64,000 nucleotides of DNA from Halovenus halobia (GTDB lineage Archaea; Halobacteriota; Halobacteria; Halobacteriales; Haloarculaceae). The notes below the pieces were generated by a model. It saw only the letters and a list, made by a program, of their open reading frames with translations. It was not told the DNA's origin and made no database searches. Location of the stretch: positions 1,116,001 to 1,180,000 of the forward strand of contig NZ_JBLKOA010000001.1 of assembly GCF_051414135.1 (NCBI RefSeq), in the 5' to 3' direction. Position 1 is the first letter of the stretch; every line of letters starts with the position of its first letter. Position numbers and translations under genes: made by a program. Shown piece by piece: positions 16,115 to 23,840 of the stretch.

Positions 16115-17116
16115 ATGATTCAGGACGCCCGGGTGTTGCAGGACGAGTATCTCCCCCGGGAGATTGTCCATCGACACGAGGAGACAACCCGGCTTGCAAC
16201 GGCGCTCGAACCAGTCGTCGACGGCGACCGGCCACAGCACGCCCTGCTTACCGGGCCATCCGGGGCCGGGAAGACCTGTGTCGCTCGGGCGACCCTCGAC
16301 CGCCTGCAAGAGCAGGTGCTTGACGTCCACACTGCCCACGTCGACTGTTGGCTCCATCCCAACGACTTCCGGATTCTGTACAAACTGCTCGAAAATCTCG
16401 GAACGACCTACGACATCCACCGCTCGACGCCACAGGACGAACTGCTGGGGCGGCTTCGCGAACTCGAAAAACCGTATCTCATTGTCTTCGACGAGGCCGA
16501 CCAGATTGACGACCCGGACCTGTTGCGCCGGCTGTACGCCACGCCAAAAGTGACGATGATTCTCGTCACCAACCACGAACGCGACCTGTTCAACCCGCTC
16601 GACGAGCGTCTGCAGTCGCGCCTGCGTAGCAGCGACTCCATCGAGTTCGACAGATACACGCGAGACGAACTCGTCGCAATCCTCTCCGACCGGGCGGAGT
16701 GGGGATTAGTCGAGGACGCCGTGACGACAGCCCAACTCGAACGTATTGCCGAGGCTGCTCGCGGCAACGCCCGCGATGCCATCGGTATCCTTCGGTCGGC
16801 GGCCCGCCAAGCCGAACACGACAACTCTGCCCAGATTAGTGACGGCGATATTGAATCAGCAATCCCGGAAGCGCGGGCACAACTCCGCCAGAAGAGTCTG
16901 GACCGGCTGAGTGACGACCAACTCGCAGTGTATCAGGTGCTGCGCGAGCACGGCGAGTTGATGCCCAAGGAGATTCGCACGCGGTACTCCGACCGCGTCG
17001 AGGACCCGAAGACAAAACGAACTGTCCGAAAGTATCTCCGGAAACTCGAACAGTACAATCTGGTCGAGAGCGACGGACAGGGGCCGAGTCGCGTCTATCG
17101 AACGCAAAGCCAGTAG
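16115..17116 (+). CDS. Short Orc1/Cdc6-family AAA+ protein
   Basis: 333 residues with the Orc1/Cdc6 layout. The N-terminal ORB-like leader contains LQDEYLPREIVHRHEE. Walker A is GPSGAGKT at residues 47-54 and Walker B LIVFDEAD at about 122-129. Sensor 1 is MILVTN, and the arginine-finger/sensor 2 region includes RGNARDAIGILRSAA. The C-terminal winged helix (about 265-330) contains LSDDQLAVYQVLREHGELMPKEIRTRY and RTVRKYLRKLEQYNLVES. It is shorter than typical haloarchaeal origin-linked Orc1 proteins (about 400 or more). No origin-like AT-rich or ORB-repeat region is visible beside it. Together with the shared element at 12961, 16058 and 17141, it may act as a transcription regulator, as Orc1-2 does in Sulfolobales. 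That role is inference. Confidence 0.88.
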   Translation: MIQDARVLQDEYLPREIVHRHEETTRLATALEPVVDGDRPQHALLTGPSGAGKTCVARATLDRLQEQVLDVHTAHVDCWLHPNDFRILYKLLENLGTTYDIHRSTPQDELLGRLRELEKPYLIVFDEADQIDDPDLLRRLYATPKVTMILVTNHERDLFNPLDERLQSRLRSSDSIEFDRYTRDELVAILSDRAEWGLVEDAVTTAQLERIAEAARGNARDAIGILRSAARQAEHDNSAQISDGDIESAIPEARAQLRQKSLDRLSDDQLAVYQVLREHGELMPKEIRTRYSDRVEDPKTKRTVRKYLRKLEQYNLVESDGQGPSRVYRTQSQ

Positions 17117-17140
17117 GCCAGCTGGCTCCGGTGCCGTACT

Positions 17141-17174
17141 CGGAAACGCGGAAGCGTCGCCCACAGTCGTATTT
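17141..17174 (+). promoter_or_regulatory. Direct-repeat operator plus TATA-like box, exonuclease gene
   Basis: CGGAAACGCGGAAGC at 17141-17155 differs by one base from the copies at 12961 and 16058 and again is followed by GCCC (17159-17162). The TATA-like GTATTTC near 17169-17175 is about 26 nt before the ATG at 17198. The element-to-TATA distance is conserved. It sits in the gap after the Orc1/Cdc6 gene. Confidence 0.78.
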
Positions 17175-17197
17175 CCCCTGTGGCTGTTGGTGCTGGT

Positions 17198-17842
17198 ATG
17201 AGTGGACTTTCACCAGTTGCATTCGACATCGAAACCTCCGGTCTGGGCGACGACGCTGTCATCACAGTGGCCGGCTTCAGAAATTCGGTCGGCAGCTGGC
17301 TGGTGCTCAACACGGCGGGTCGCAGCGCCGACAAACAGAAACTCCGTGCCGAGTTGGAGGCGTGCGTGGACGCGCCTGTCCACCTCCACGTCGTTGCTGA
17401 CGAGCGAGCGTTGCTGGAACACGTCGGAGAGTACGCAGACCAACACTTGGCTGACGAAACGTACCTGACAGCGTACAACGGTGAGACGTGGAACGGCGGC
17501 TTCGACCTGCCGTTCGTGCGCTCGGCGTGTCTGAGAAATGGCGTCGCGTGGCCGTTTGACGACGTGCCCTACGCGGATACGATGGCGGCAATCCAGCGCT
17601 TCGATACCGGCGACGTCGGTGACCTCGTTGGGGTGTACGACCGACTCATCGGCGACGAAGACTGTGACCCGTTCGCGGAGAGCGGTGCGGCCGTCGAGGC
17701 GTGGGAGGCGGGCCGCTGGCTGGCGCTGCTCGAGCACAACCTGGCTGATATCGAACGGACGCGCGAACTCGCCGTTCTTGCCGGCGAGTACGTCCCCAAG
17801 TCTGACTTTTCGATGAAGAACCTCACGCCGCCGCAGGGCTGA
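17198..17842 (+). CDS. DnaQ-like DEDD 3'-5' exonuclease (RNase H-like fold)
   Basis: 214 residues from the ATG at 17198, chosen for its fit to the promoter and to the first motif. Exo I is VAFDIETSG (Asp10, Glu12). Exo II is LTAYNGETWNGGFDLPFV (Asn94, Asp103). The exo III region is LLEHNLADIERTRELA (His180, Asp184), giving a plausible DEDDh-type site. The YNG..FDLPFV wording is the one found in exonuclease domains of B-family polymerases. No polymerase domain is fused. Because PolB2 at 13947 has lost these residues and both genes share an operator, a trans-acting proofreading or nuclease partner is a reasonable hypothesis. The C-terminal VPKSDFSMKNLTPPQG looks like a flexible tail. Confidence 0.82.
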   Translation: MSGLSPVAFDIETSGLGDDAVITVAGFRNSVGSWLVLNTAGRSADKQKLRAELEACVDAPVHLHVVADERALLEHVGEYADQHLADETYLTAYNGETWNGGFDLPFVRSACLRNGVAWPFDDVPYADTMAAIQRFDTGDVGDLVGVYDRLIGDEDCDPFAESGAAVEAWEAGRWLALLEHNLADIERTRELAVLAGEYVPKSDFSMKNLTPPQG

Positions 17843-17882
17843 CCGGCGAAACCTCCTAATCAGCCGCCGTCGAAAGAACTGT

Positions 17883-18260
17883 ATGGGAGAGACTGCCTCG
17901 AAGCCGCTGATCCGCCGGGCAAAAGATATCGAATACGAAGCGCTCGACGCCGCTGACGGCATGCAGAAGGGCGTCCTCGTCAACGAGGAGTACGGCGCGC
18001 CCAACGTTGCACTGCGCCGGTTCGTCCTCGAACCAGACGGGACCGTTCCGAAACACACCAACGACATCGAGCACGAACAGCACGTCATCGCAGGCAACTA
18101 CACTGTCGGCATCGAAGACGAGGAGTACACTGTCACCGCTGGCGACACGATACACATTCCTGCCGGTGCGGTCCACTGGTACCGAAACGAGAGCGACCAG
18201 CCCGGTATTTTCCTCTGTGCGGTGCCGACCGGCGACGACGCCATTACGCTCGTGGAGTGA
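17883..18260 (+). CDS. Cupin-2 domain protein
   Basis: A 125-residue single-domain cupin. Motif 1 is KHTNDIEHEQHVIAGNYTVGIEDEEY and motif 2 is AGDTIHIPAGAVHWYRNES; the His/Glu pattern (H..., EHEQH, H) allows metal binding. Small cupins serve as isomerases, dioxygenases or sensors, and nothing in the context decides which. The promoter-like CCTAATC near 17854-17860 is about 27 nt before the ATG. It is downstream of the exonuclease gene by 40 nt but lacks the CGGAAAC element, so it is probably not part of that regulon. Confidence 0.85.
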   Translation: MGETASKPLIRRAKDIEYEALDAADGMQKGVLVNEEYGAPNVALRRFVLEPDGTVPKHTNDIEHEQHVIAGNYTVGIEDEEYTVTAGDTIHIPAGAVHWYRNESDQPGIFLCAVPTGDDAITLVE

Positions 18261-18305
18261 GCACAGTTCGTACAACTCAAATACTTCCTCCGCCTACTGT
18301 TGGAC

Positions 18306-20345
18306 GTGTCACAGCAGGTCGCCCAGGTCGATACGTTATTTTTACACGAGGATGACGACCAGTACCGCGTCGTCGTCCAACGCGACGGTAGTCGCGTGTT
18401 CACCGGCTTTCTCGAAGTGAAAGAGACCAGCGCCGGCCCGCGACCTGCCCGACTTCGCATCGTCGACGGCGCCAGTGAGGAACTGCGTAGCCCCGACGAA
18501 TTCGTCGAACTGGCCCGCCGCGCCAACCGCATCCGCGTCTCACAGCAGACTTCTTCGCGGGGACGGACCGAACTGCAGGAGATGCTCGACGGCTACCAGC
18601 TCGACGCCAAGGTTGTCCGGACGTGCCGGCTTTGTGCCCAGAGCGGCGTCTACTCACCGATCACCTCCGAGACGGCAATCGAGACAGAAACCGAGACGGT
18701 CTGTCCGGACTGTGCCCGCGAGCAACTCGACCGACAGCTTGCCTACCACGGCGATATTACCGGAACGGCCCAGGAACGACTCGAATCGCTGCTGTTCGAG
18801 GTGCAGGACCTCGAACGAATCATCAACCTTCTCAAGGGTGACCTCGACCCCGAACTGACGAAATTCGACGAGATTAGTCCAACCGTCGAGGATGTCGACC
18901 CCGTGCCGGTCAGTTCGCTGTCGCTACATCCCGGCATTCAGCAGAAACTCGAGGGCCGCTTCGATACGCTGTTGCCGGTCCAGAGTCTCGCTGTCGAGAA
19001 CGGCGCAACCGAGGGACAGGACCAACTGGTCGTCAGCGCAACAGCAACAGGAAAGACGCTCGTCGGCGAGATGGCTGGCCTGGACCGCGTGCTCAACGGC
19101 GAAGGGAAAATGCTCTTTCTCGTCCCGCTGGTCGCCCTCGCCAACCAGAAATACGGTGAGTTTCAGGACCGGTACGGCGACATCGCCGATGTCACCCTTC
19201 GTGTCGGCGCCAGCCGCGTCAACGACGACGGCGAACGCTTCGACCCCAGCGCCGACATTATTGTCGGTACCTACGAGGGTATCGACCACGCGTTGCGAAC
19301 GCACAAGAATCTCGGCGATATCGGAACAGTGGTCATCGACGAGGTGCACACCCTCGGCGAGGGCGAACGAGGCCATCGCCTCGACGGACTCATTTCCCGG
19401 CTGAAATACTACTGTCGCGAGAAGAGTGCCGGCGATACGCAGTGGATTTACCTCTCGGCGACGGTCGGTAACCCCGGGACGCTCGCCAGAGCACTGGAGG
19501 CGACGCTCATCGAGTTCGAGGAACGACCTGTGCCCATCGAACGCCACGTTACCTTCCTTGACGGCCGGGAGAAACTCGATGTCGAGGACAAACTCACACA
19601 GCGCGCGTTCGACCAGAAATCGAGCAAGGGCTACCGCGGGCAGACGATTATCTTCACCAACTCCCGACGTCGGTGTCACGAAATTTCGCGCAAACTCACC
19701 TACTCCTCGGCTCCGTATCACGCCGGACTGGACAACCGACGCCGGTCCCGTGTCGAAGAGCAGTTCGCCGACCAGGAACTCTCCGCGGTGGTGACGACGG
19801 CAGCGCTCGCGGCGGGTGTCGACTTCCCCGCGTCACAGGTCATCTTCGACTCGCTGGCGATGGGTATCGAGTGGCTCTCGGTTCAGGAGTTCCACCAGAT
19901 GCTCGGCCGGGCGGGCCGACCGGATTACCACGACAAAGGAACGGTCTACCTGCTGATCGAACCCGACGGCTCCTACCACGGCAGCCAGGAGATGACCGAG
20001 GACGAGGTGGCGTTCAAACTCCTCAAAGGCGAGATGGAACCGGTCCAGACTCGCTACGACGAGGGTGCTGCCGTCGAGGAAACGCTGGCAAACGTTACTG
20101 TCGGCGGGAGCGCAGCCAAGCGACTCAACGAGATGATGGTCGGTGACGTGCCGACGAAACACGCGCTGGGGAAACTGCTGGAATACAACTTCATCGACAG
20201 CCTCGAACCGACGTCGCTGGGCCGGGCGGTGACGAGTCACTTCCTCTCGCCGGGCGACGCGTTTGCACTGCTCGATGGGATTCGTCAGGGTGACAGTCCG
20301 TACGACCTGGTTGCCCGGATGGAAAAACGAGAGCGCGAGGATTAG
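18306..20345 (+). CDS. Archaeal Ski2-like superfamily II helicase with zinc motif
   Basis: 679 residues from a GTG at 18306, which lies about 25 nt from the TATA-like AAATACTT at 18279-18286. The N-terminal part has an OB-like region and a zinc-binding CRLCAQSG...CPDCAREQ pair (about residues 105-145). The helicase core has Q-motif-like LPVQSLAVENG, Walker A VSATATGKT, DEVH in VVIDEVHTLGEG, motif III YLSATVG, and C-terminal motifs FTNSRRRCHEIS, AALAAGVDFPAS and QMLGRAGRPDY. This matches the archaea-specific Ski2-like family (COG1202 type). Its substrate, RNA or recombination DNA, is not established. It overlaps the antisense zinc-ribbon gene by 3 nt at the 3' end. Confidence 0.92.
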   Translation: MSQQVAQVDTLFLHEDDDQYRVVVQRDGSRVFTGFLEVKETSAGPRPARLRIVDGASEELRSPDEFVELARRANRIRVSQQTSSRGRTELQEMLDGYQLDAKVVRTCRLCAQSGVYSPITSETAIETETETVCPDCAREQLDRQLAYHGDITGTAQERLESLLFEVQDLERIINLLKGDLDPELTKFDEISPTVEDVDPVPVSSLSLHPGIQQKLEGRFDTLLPVQSLAVENGATEGQDQLVVSATATGKTLVGEMAGLDRVLNGEGKMLFLVPLVALANQKYGEFQDRYGDIADVTLRVGASRVNDDGERFDPSADIIVGTYEGIDHALRTHKNLGDIGTVVIDEVHTLGEGERGHRLDGLISRLKYYCREKSAGDTQWIYLSATVGNPGTLARALEATLIEFEERPVPIERHVTFLDGREKLDVEDKLTQRAFDQKSSKGYRGQTIIFTNSRRRCHEISRKLTYSSAPYHAGLDNRRRSRVEEQFADQELSAVVTTAALAAGVDFPASQVIFDSLAMGIEWLSVQEFHQMLGRAGRPDYHDKGTVYLLIEPDGSYHGSQEMTEDEVAFKLLKGEMEPVQTRYDEGAAVEETLANVTVGGSAAKRLNEMMVGDVPTKHALGKLLEYNFIDSLEPTSLGRAVTSHFLSPGDAFALLDGIRQGDSPYDLVARMEKRERED

Positions 20346-20482
20346 AGGTCTCGCGGCTTGCTGAGATTGTGCAGTTCCCCGCCACACTCTTCACACTCTG
20401 TTGTCCCCGGGTCCTCTACACGACGCCCACAATCGAAACATTCGTACACTTCGACGTCTGAATCTGTGTCTGTTGGTCGCAT
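20342..20482 (-). CDS. 46-residue zinc-ribbon protein
   Basis: This small gene reads MRPTDTDSDVEVYECFDCGR and so on, ending HNLSKPRDL. It has CxxC...CxxC pairs (YECFDCGR and TECEECGG) that make a one-zinc rubredoxin-like knuckle. Tiny zinc-ribbon proteins of this type are numerous in haloarchaea and mostly uncharacterised. The coding frame ends antisense within the stop codon of the helicase gene. Upstream on the minus strand the sequence is A/T-rich (ACTAGGAATATTAGG near 20518-20532), a plausible promoter. It is a clear coding frame by cysteine spacing despite its size. Confidence 0.72.
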   Translation of the reverse strand: MRPTDTDSDVEVYECFDCGRRVEDPGTTECEECGGELHNLSKPRDL

Positions 20483-20581
20483 ACCACACGGTTGGGGCCG
20501 GATACACTTTCAGTTTACCCTAATATTCCTAGTAGTATCCTGGCGTAAGTCCGACTTAAACTGACTGAACGTCCAGTTCTG

Positions 20582-21544
20582 TCAGACGTATGTAAGTGTG
20601 AGATAGCACAGGTACGCCGTCCCGGTCGAACCGAACAGTGTCAGGACCCAGCTCGTGAGCGTTCCGAGGTATTTGCGCGTATCGACGCCGCTTCCCGCCC
20701 CGGCGAACCCACAGCCGGCGATGCTGTTGATGATGATGTGATTGTACGATATCGGCACGCCGAGCGTATTTGCGATGAGTTGTACCATCGGAATCGCAGT
20801 TAGCAGGACTGCCAGCGAGGTTCGCTGGCCGAGGCTGGCGTACTGCCGGCCAACGGCTTGGAGCATGACTGGACTTTTGACCCACGCCCCCACCGTAATT
20901 CCGAGTCCACCGAACGCGACCAGCGGCAAGATTCCGAAGCCGAGCTCACTCACCGTGCCGACCAGCGGTCCGACCGCCAGCCCGACCTGACTGCCGCCGC
21001 CGATGAACGAGAAGACGATTCCCGCGAACAGGACCGCCCTGTCTATCGCCTGGTCCATCCGGTCCGAGACGGGGACGTATCGCCGTATGAGCAGCACCAT
21101 CGCGTACGCCAGCCCAATGGCAGCGATTCCCGAGGCTACCCACGACGTGAGCGTGAGCGACCAGTAATCGAGAGAGGGGCTGTATCCCGCTGCCAGCCCG
21201 ACTCCGGCAACGGCACCGAACGTTGAGAACGCCACAGGGATGGAGTGCTCGAAGTAGATGCCCAGTCCGACGTACAGTCCAATCACGAGCAACGCGACCG
21301 TCCCCATCTCGAAGTTGATCGGTCCTGAGACGACCTTCGTTCCCACGCCGCGTGTCACCGCCGCACCCTGGACGACGGCACCGACGAAGCCGACAGCCCC
21401 CACCACGAACGCTCCTCGGAGCACGCCAATAGAGTTTGACCCGATTGCCGGTGCCATCGAGACGGAGACGCTGCTCGCACCGGTGACCGCTGCAACGACA
21501 AACGAGATGAGAAAGGCGCCGGCCAGCAGAACCACCGATGGCAT
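20582..21544 (-). CDS. PiT-family inorganic phosphate transporter
   Basis: 320 residues from the ATG at 21544 (MPSVVLLAGAFLISFVVAAVTGASS). It is hydrophobic throughout with about nine to ten membrane helices and two related halves, as in PiT/Pho-4 permeases. Diagnostic segments are ASSVSVSMAPAIGSNSIGVLRGAFVVGAVGFVGAVVQG in the first half and SYNHIIINSIAGCGFAGAGSGV in the second. Phosphate uptake would be driven by a cation gradient. A second, larger PiT gene is at 47470. The promoter carries a perfect inverted repeat (21552-21571) between the TATA-like box and the start, which suggests repression or activation by a dimeric factor. Confidence 0.85.
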   Translation of the reverse strand: MPSVVLLAGAFLISFVVAAVTGASSVSVSMAPAIGSNSIGVLRGAFVVGAVGFVGAVVQGAAVTRGVGTKVVSGPINFEMGTVALLVIGLYVGLGIYFEHSIPVAFSTFGAVAGVGLAAGYSPSLDYWSLTLTSWVASGIAAIGLAYAMVLLIRRYVPVSDRMDQAIDRAVLFAGIVFSFIGGGSQVGLAVGPLVGTVSELGFGILPLVAFGGLGITVGAWVKSPVMLQAVGRQYASLGQRTSLAVLLTAIPMVQLIANTLGVPISYNHIIINSIAGCGFAGAGSGVDTRKYLGTLTSWVLTLFGSTGTAYLCYLTLTYV

Positions 21545-21932
21545 CTCTTCTCTGGAGATTATGGTCTCCAGTGTAAAATGTGGCGGAACTGTCGCCTTTG
21601 CTTCACCCAAGGCTTATCCGACGTGAGACGCCACTCCTGATGGAGTCAACCGAACTCCAACGGAGTCGGCGAACAGTCCCTCTCGGGCTGTCATCAGACA
21701 ATGACACCGAACGACACTGGGGATTCTCCCACTGATCGAGTCGTGGAGAAAACTGTCTGCGCTCCGTGGGTTGAACAGCAGTCTGCCCGAGACGTGGCCA
21801 CGACTGTCCTGTCGACGCTCACGCCCGGAGCGCGCGAGACGGCTTGACGACGGCTCCTCCATTTTATTGCTACCACGGAACAGCGTCGTCTCGAAGCGCC
21901 TGCTCGAGATGACGGTCTCGACGGAGGTGCGT
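21545..21932. other. Region without a recognised gene; decayed sequence
   Basis: About 390 nt. Apart from the permease promoter I see no convincing gene. A short plus-strand frame from 21701 to 21847 (MTPNDTGDSPTDRVVEK...) follows in-frame sequence reading NSNGVGEQSLSGCHQ and looks like the tail of a lost gene. The stretch 21631-21672 resembles another non-coding stretch at 53137-53192 on the minus strand (see findings). An origin from an IS200/IS605-type tnpB tail is possible but not shown. Confidence 0.35.
21552..21571 (-). promoter_or_regulatory. Inverted repeat at the phosphate permease promoter
   Basis: CTGGAGA and TCTCCAG form a perfect 7-bp inverted repeat with a 6-nt spacer, 8 nt upstream of the start codon. 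The TATA-like ATTTTACAC on the minus strand is at about 21573-21581. The repeat therefore overlaps the expected transcription start, a typical repressor position. Confidence 0.55.
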
Positions 21933-22247
21933 CTACCTGTTCTCGCGCTGTTCGACCTTGTTCAGTTCGATCAGCAGGCGGAAAATCGCCTTCACGAGGT
22001 TGGCGTCCACATCAAACTGCTCGGCGTTCTCGCCAGCACGGTTCATGACCTGCTGTTCCTGTTGTTCGTCGGTCGTCGGCAGTCCCTGTTCGTCTTTGAC
22101 CTCTGCGATAGTGTCGGCGACGTAGGTCCGCCGGGCGATTAGCTCCACAATTTCGCGGTCAATCCCGCGGATTTCGGTGCGGAGTTCGTCGAGACTCATG
22201 TTCTGTGGGTCGATACCTCCCTCGAGCGTGTCGTCGTTGTTAGACAT
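21933..22247 (-). CDS. Chorismate mutase (AroQ class)
   Basis: A 104-residue all-helical protein. It contains the AroQ signature: MSLDELRTEIRGIDREIVELIARRTYVADTIAEVKDEQGLPTTDEQQEQQVMNRAGENA. The catalytic Arg and Lys residues are in IRGIDREIVELIARR and EVKDEQG, followed by ANLVKAIFRLLIELNK. It converts chorismate to prephenate for Phe/Tyr synthesis. Its start lies inside the end of the shikimate kinase gene (8-nt overlap), so the two aromatic-pathway enzymes form one operon on the minus strand, kinase first. Confidence 0.92.
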   Translation of the reverse strand: MSNNDDTLEGGIDPQNMSLDELRTEIRGIDREIVELIARRTYVADTIAEVKDEQGLPTTDEQQEQQVMNRAGENAEQFDVDANLVKAIFRLLIELNKVEQRENR

Positions 22248-23091
22248 CTGTCAGTGTTCCCTCCGTTTGTGTGTGTGTCAGCCAGACTGTCCCCTCGCGG
22301 CGCTCCCAGCGGTCACGGACGGGCGCAAGTTGGTCGCTCGTGCCGACGGCGACGAAACTCGGGCCGGTGCCGGACAGCGAGACGCCCGCGGCGTCCATCG
22401 CTTCCATCATCGGCTCAGTTGGAAAGCCAAGCGCCGCACAGAAGGCCAGTCCGTTGATACTCATCGCCTCGTGATACTGCCCGTCGAGAGCCAGGTCAGC
22501 CACCACCTCCGCGATGGGCGCAATCTGTCGGCAGCGCTCGACATCGGCGTCAGCGCTGAAGGACTGTTCTGGTGGCGTCCAGACGAGCACGTCCCAGTCT
22601 GGCGTGTCTCGCGCGAGCAGTTCGTCCTCGTCGTTGTTCGTGACGGTCAGGCCGCCGAGCATACTCGCGCTCGCGTCGTCGAACGCTCCGGTGACAGTGA
22701 CGCCAACGTCTCGCGCCGCCTCGACACCAATTCGAGCAGCGTCCTCTCGGCTGACTCTCTCGGTCGCACCGAGGGCCGCAAGCGTTGCCATCACCGTCGC
22801 GTTCGCAGCGGCGCTCGACGATTTCAGGCCGGAGGCCATCGGCACGTCACTCGCCGTCTCGACGTAGCCACCCTGACCGTCGCCAAAGCGCTCAGCGACG
22901 AGTTCGACACAGCGCTCGATGAGCCGTGTATCGCCGTCGTCGACACCGTCGATGTGCCCTGTTACGCCGGTCGCGTCGTCGAGTTCGACGGTTGCGGTCG
23001 TGTACTCCTCGATTGCAAAGGCTGCACCGGTTCCGGTCGCAAGCGCGTTCAGGACCGTCCCCGCAGCTGGTGCTTTTGCCTGCCCGTCCAT
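22240..23091 (-). CDS. aroK: Archaeal shikimate kinase (GHMP kinase family)
   Basis: 283 residues starting MDGQAKAPAAGTVLNALATGTGAAFAIEEY. The GHMP ATP-binding motif is PMASGLKSSSAAANA (about residues 85-99) and the C-terminal motif is SLSGTGPSFVAVG. This is the archaeal non-homologous replacement of bacterial AroK and phosphorylates shikimate on the 3-hydroxyl. The ATG at 23091 is the only reasonable start, with a TATA-like stretch about 25 nt upstream on the minus strand. It is the first gene of a two-gene operon with chorismate mutase. Confidence 0.93.
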   Translation of the reverse strand: MDGQAKAPAAGTVLNALATGTGAAFAIEEYTTATVELDDATGVTGHIDGVDDGDTRLIERCVELVAERFGDGQGGYVETASDVPMASGLKSSSAAANATVMATLAALGATERVSREDAARIGVEAARDVGVTVTGAFDDASASMLGGLTVTNNDEDELLARDTPDWDVLVWTPPEQSFSADADVERCRQIAPIAEVVADLALDGQYHEAMSINGLAFCAALGFPTEPMMEAMDAAGVSLSGTGPSFVAVGTSDQLAPVRDRWERREGTVWLTHTQTEGTLTDV

Positions 23092-23197
23092 CCTGTCTCA
23101 CTCTCTCACACGACAGCACTTACCTGTGATGATTGTGGGCTGGTCACGCGCTCACCAGACCAGCGTCGTTTTTACCGTCGGCGGGCAACTTCGAGGT

Positions 23198-23626
23198 ATG
23201 GATGGGTTCGAGGAGGTTGCGCCGGATACGCTGTCGGTCGAACTGCTCGACGAGGGTGTTGCTGTCGAGTACACTGACGGCAGAGAGATTCTCTATCGTG
23301 GCGTGCCGACGGTGGCGGAGTCGCCCTACCAGACGACGCCGGGAAAAGATACGCACGTCCTCGTCGTCGACGAGTCCGAAACGAGCGGTGTCCTGCTGTA
23401 CGTCAACGAGCGCCGAACGGACGCGGCTATCCTCGAGGGCACTGGCGTGGGCCGCGTCCTTCTCGACGCCGACGAGCAGACGACGCTGTTTCCCGGCGTC
23501 ACGGTTCGTGGCGGCGGGTTGCGCGACGAAATCGTCGTCGAGAGCGACCTCTCGGGCCGGGTGTTCGTCTTCGAGGAAGACCAGTTCAGCGAGCACTCCG
23601 CCGAACTCGTGCCGGCCGATCACTGA
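23198..23626 (+). CDS. Conserved haloarchaeal protein (DUF5796-like)
   Basis: 142 residues from the ATG at 23198. An out-of-frame ATG at 23202 and long upstream frames are excluded by the TTTTTAC promoter box at 23168-23174, 28 nt upstream. The sequence (EEVAPDTLSVELLDEGVAVEYTDGREILYRGVPT, GKDTHVLVVDE, GVLLYVNERRTDAAILEGTGVGRVLLDADEQTTLFPGVTV, GRVFVFEEDQFSEHSAELV) is beta-rich and matches my memory of a halophile-specific family without known function. No catalytic motif is evident. It is divergent from aroK. Its 3' end overlaps the antisense zinc-ribbon gene by 7 nt. Confidence 0.75.
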   Translation: MDGFEEVAPDTLSVELLDEGVAVEYTDGREILYRGVPTVAESPYQTTPGKDTHVLVVDESETSGVLLYVNERRTDAAILEGTGVGRVLLDADEQTTLFPGVTVRGGGLRDEIVVESDLSGRVFVFEEDQFSEHSAELVPADH

Positions 23627-23754
23627 ATATACGAGGGGTCTTCCTCGTCGCAGTTGCGTTCGTGTTCGCGAGCGTCCTCCTCGACGTCGAACAACATGCC
23701 ACAGGTCTCACACTCGTACCAGGTCGTTTCCTCCCGCGTCGTGGTCGTGACCAT
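23620..23754 (-). CDS. 44-residue single zinc-knuckle protein
   Basis: A very small frame reading MVTTTTREETTWYECETCGMLFD and ending EEDPSYIQ. One CxxC (YECETCGM) and a HERNC pair provide Cys2-His-Cys ligands like a short C2H2 finger. Proteins of this kind are common in haloarchaea and lack an assigned role. The stop lies antisense within the last codons of the preceding gene, and the start at 23754 faces the divergent cdc48 promoter. Coding status is inferred from the ligand pattern and compact fit between neighbours. Confidence 0.68.
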   Translation of the reverse strand: MVTTTTREETTWYECETCGMLFDVEEDAREHERNCDEEDPSYIQ

Positions 23755-23840
23755 ACTTGTATTTCTGTCAGTCTCTGATATAGTCGTTACTCCGGAGACA
23801 GTCGGGTGGGCTTAACTGCCCGCCAGCCTTACGCCGAGCC

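Noticed and set aside
16021..17200. Replication origin beside the Orc1/Cdc6 gene
   Set aside because: No AT-rich unwinding region or inverted ORB-type repeats are visible, and the repeated element here is tied to promoters at fixed spacing.
22177..23277. Open frame of 366 codons opposite aroK
   Set aside because: Antisense shadow of shikimate kinase; Arg/Cys-rich and without family features.
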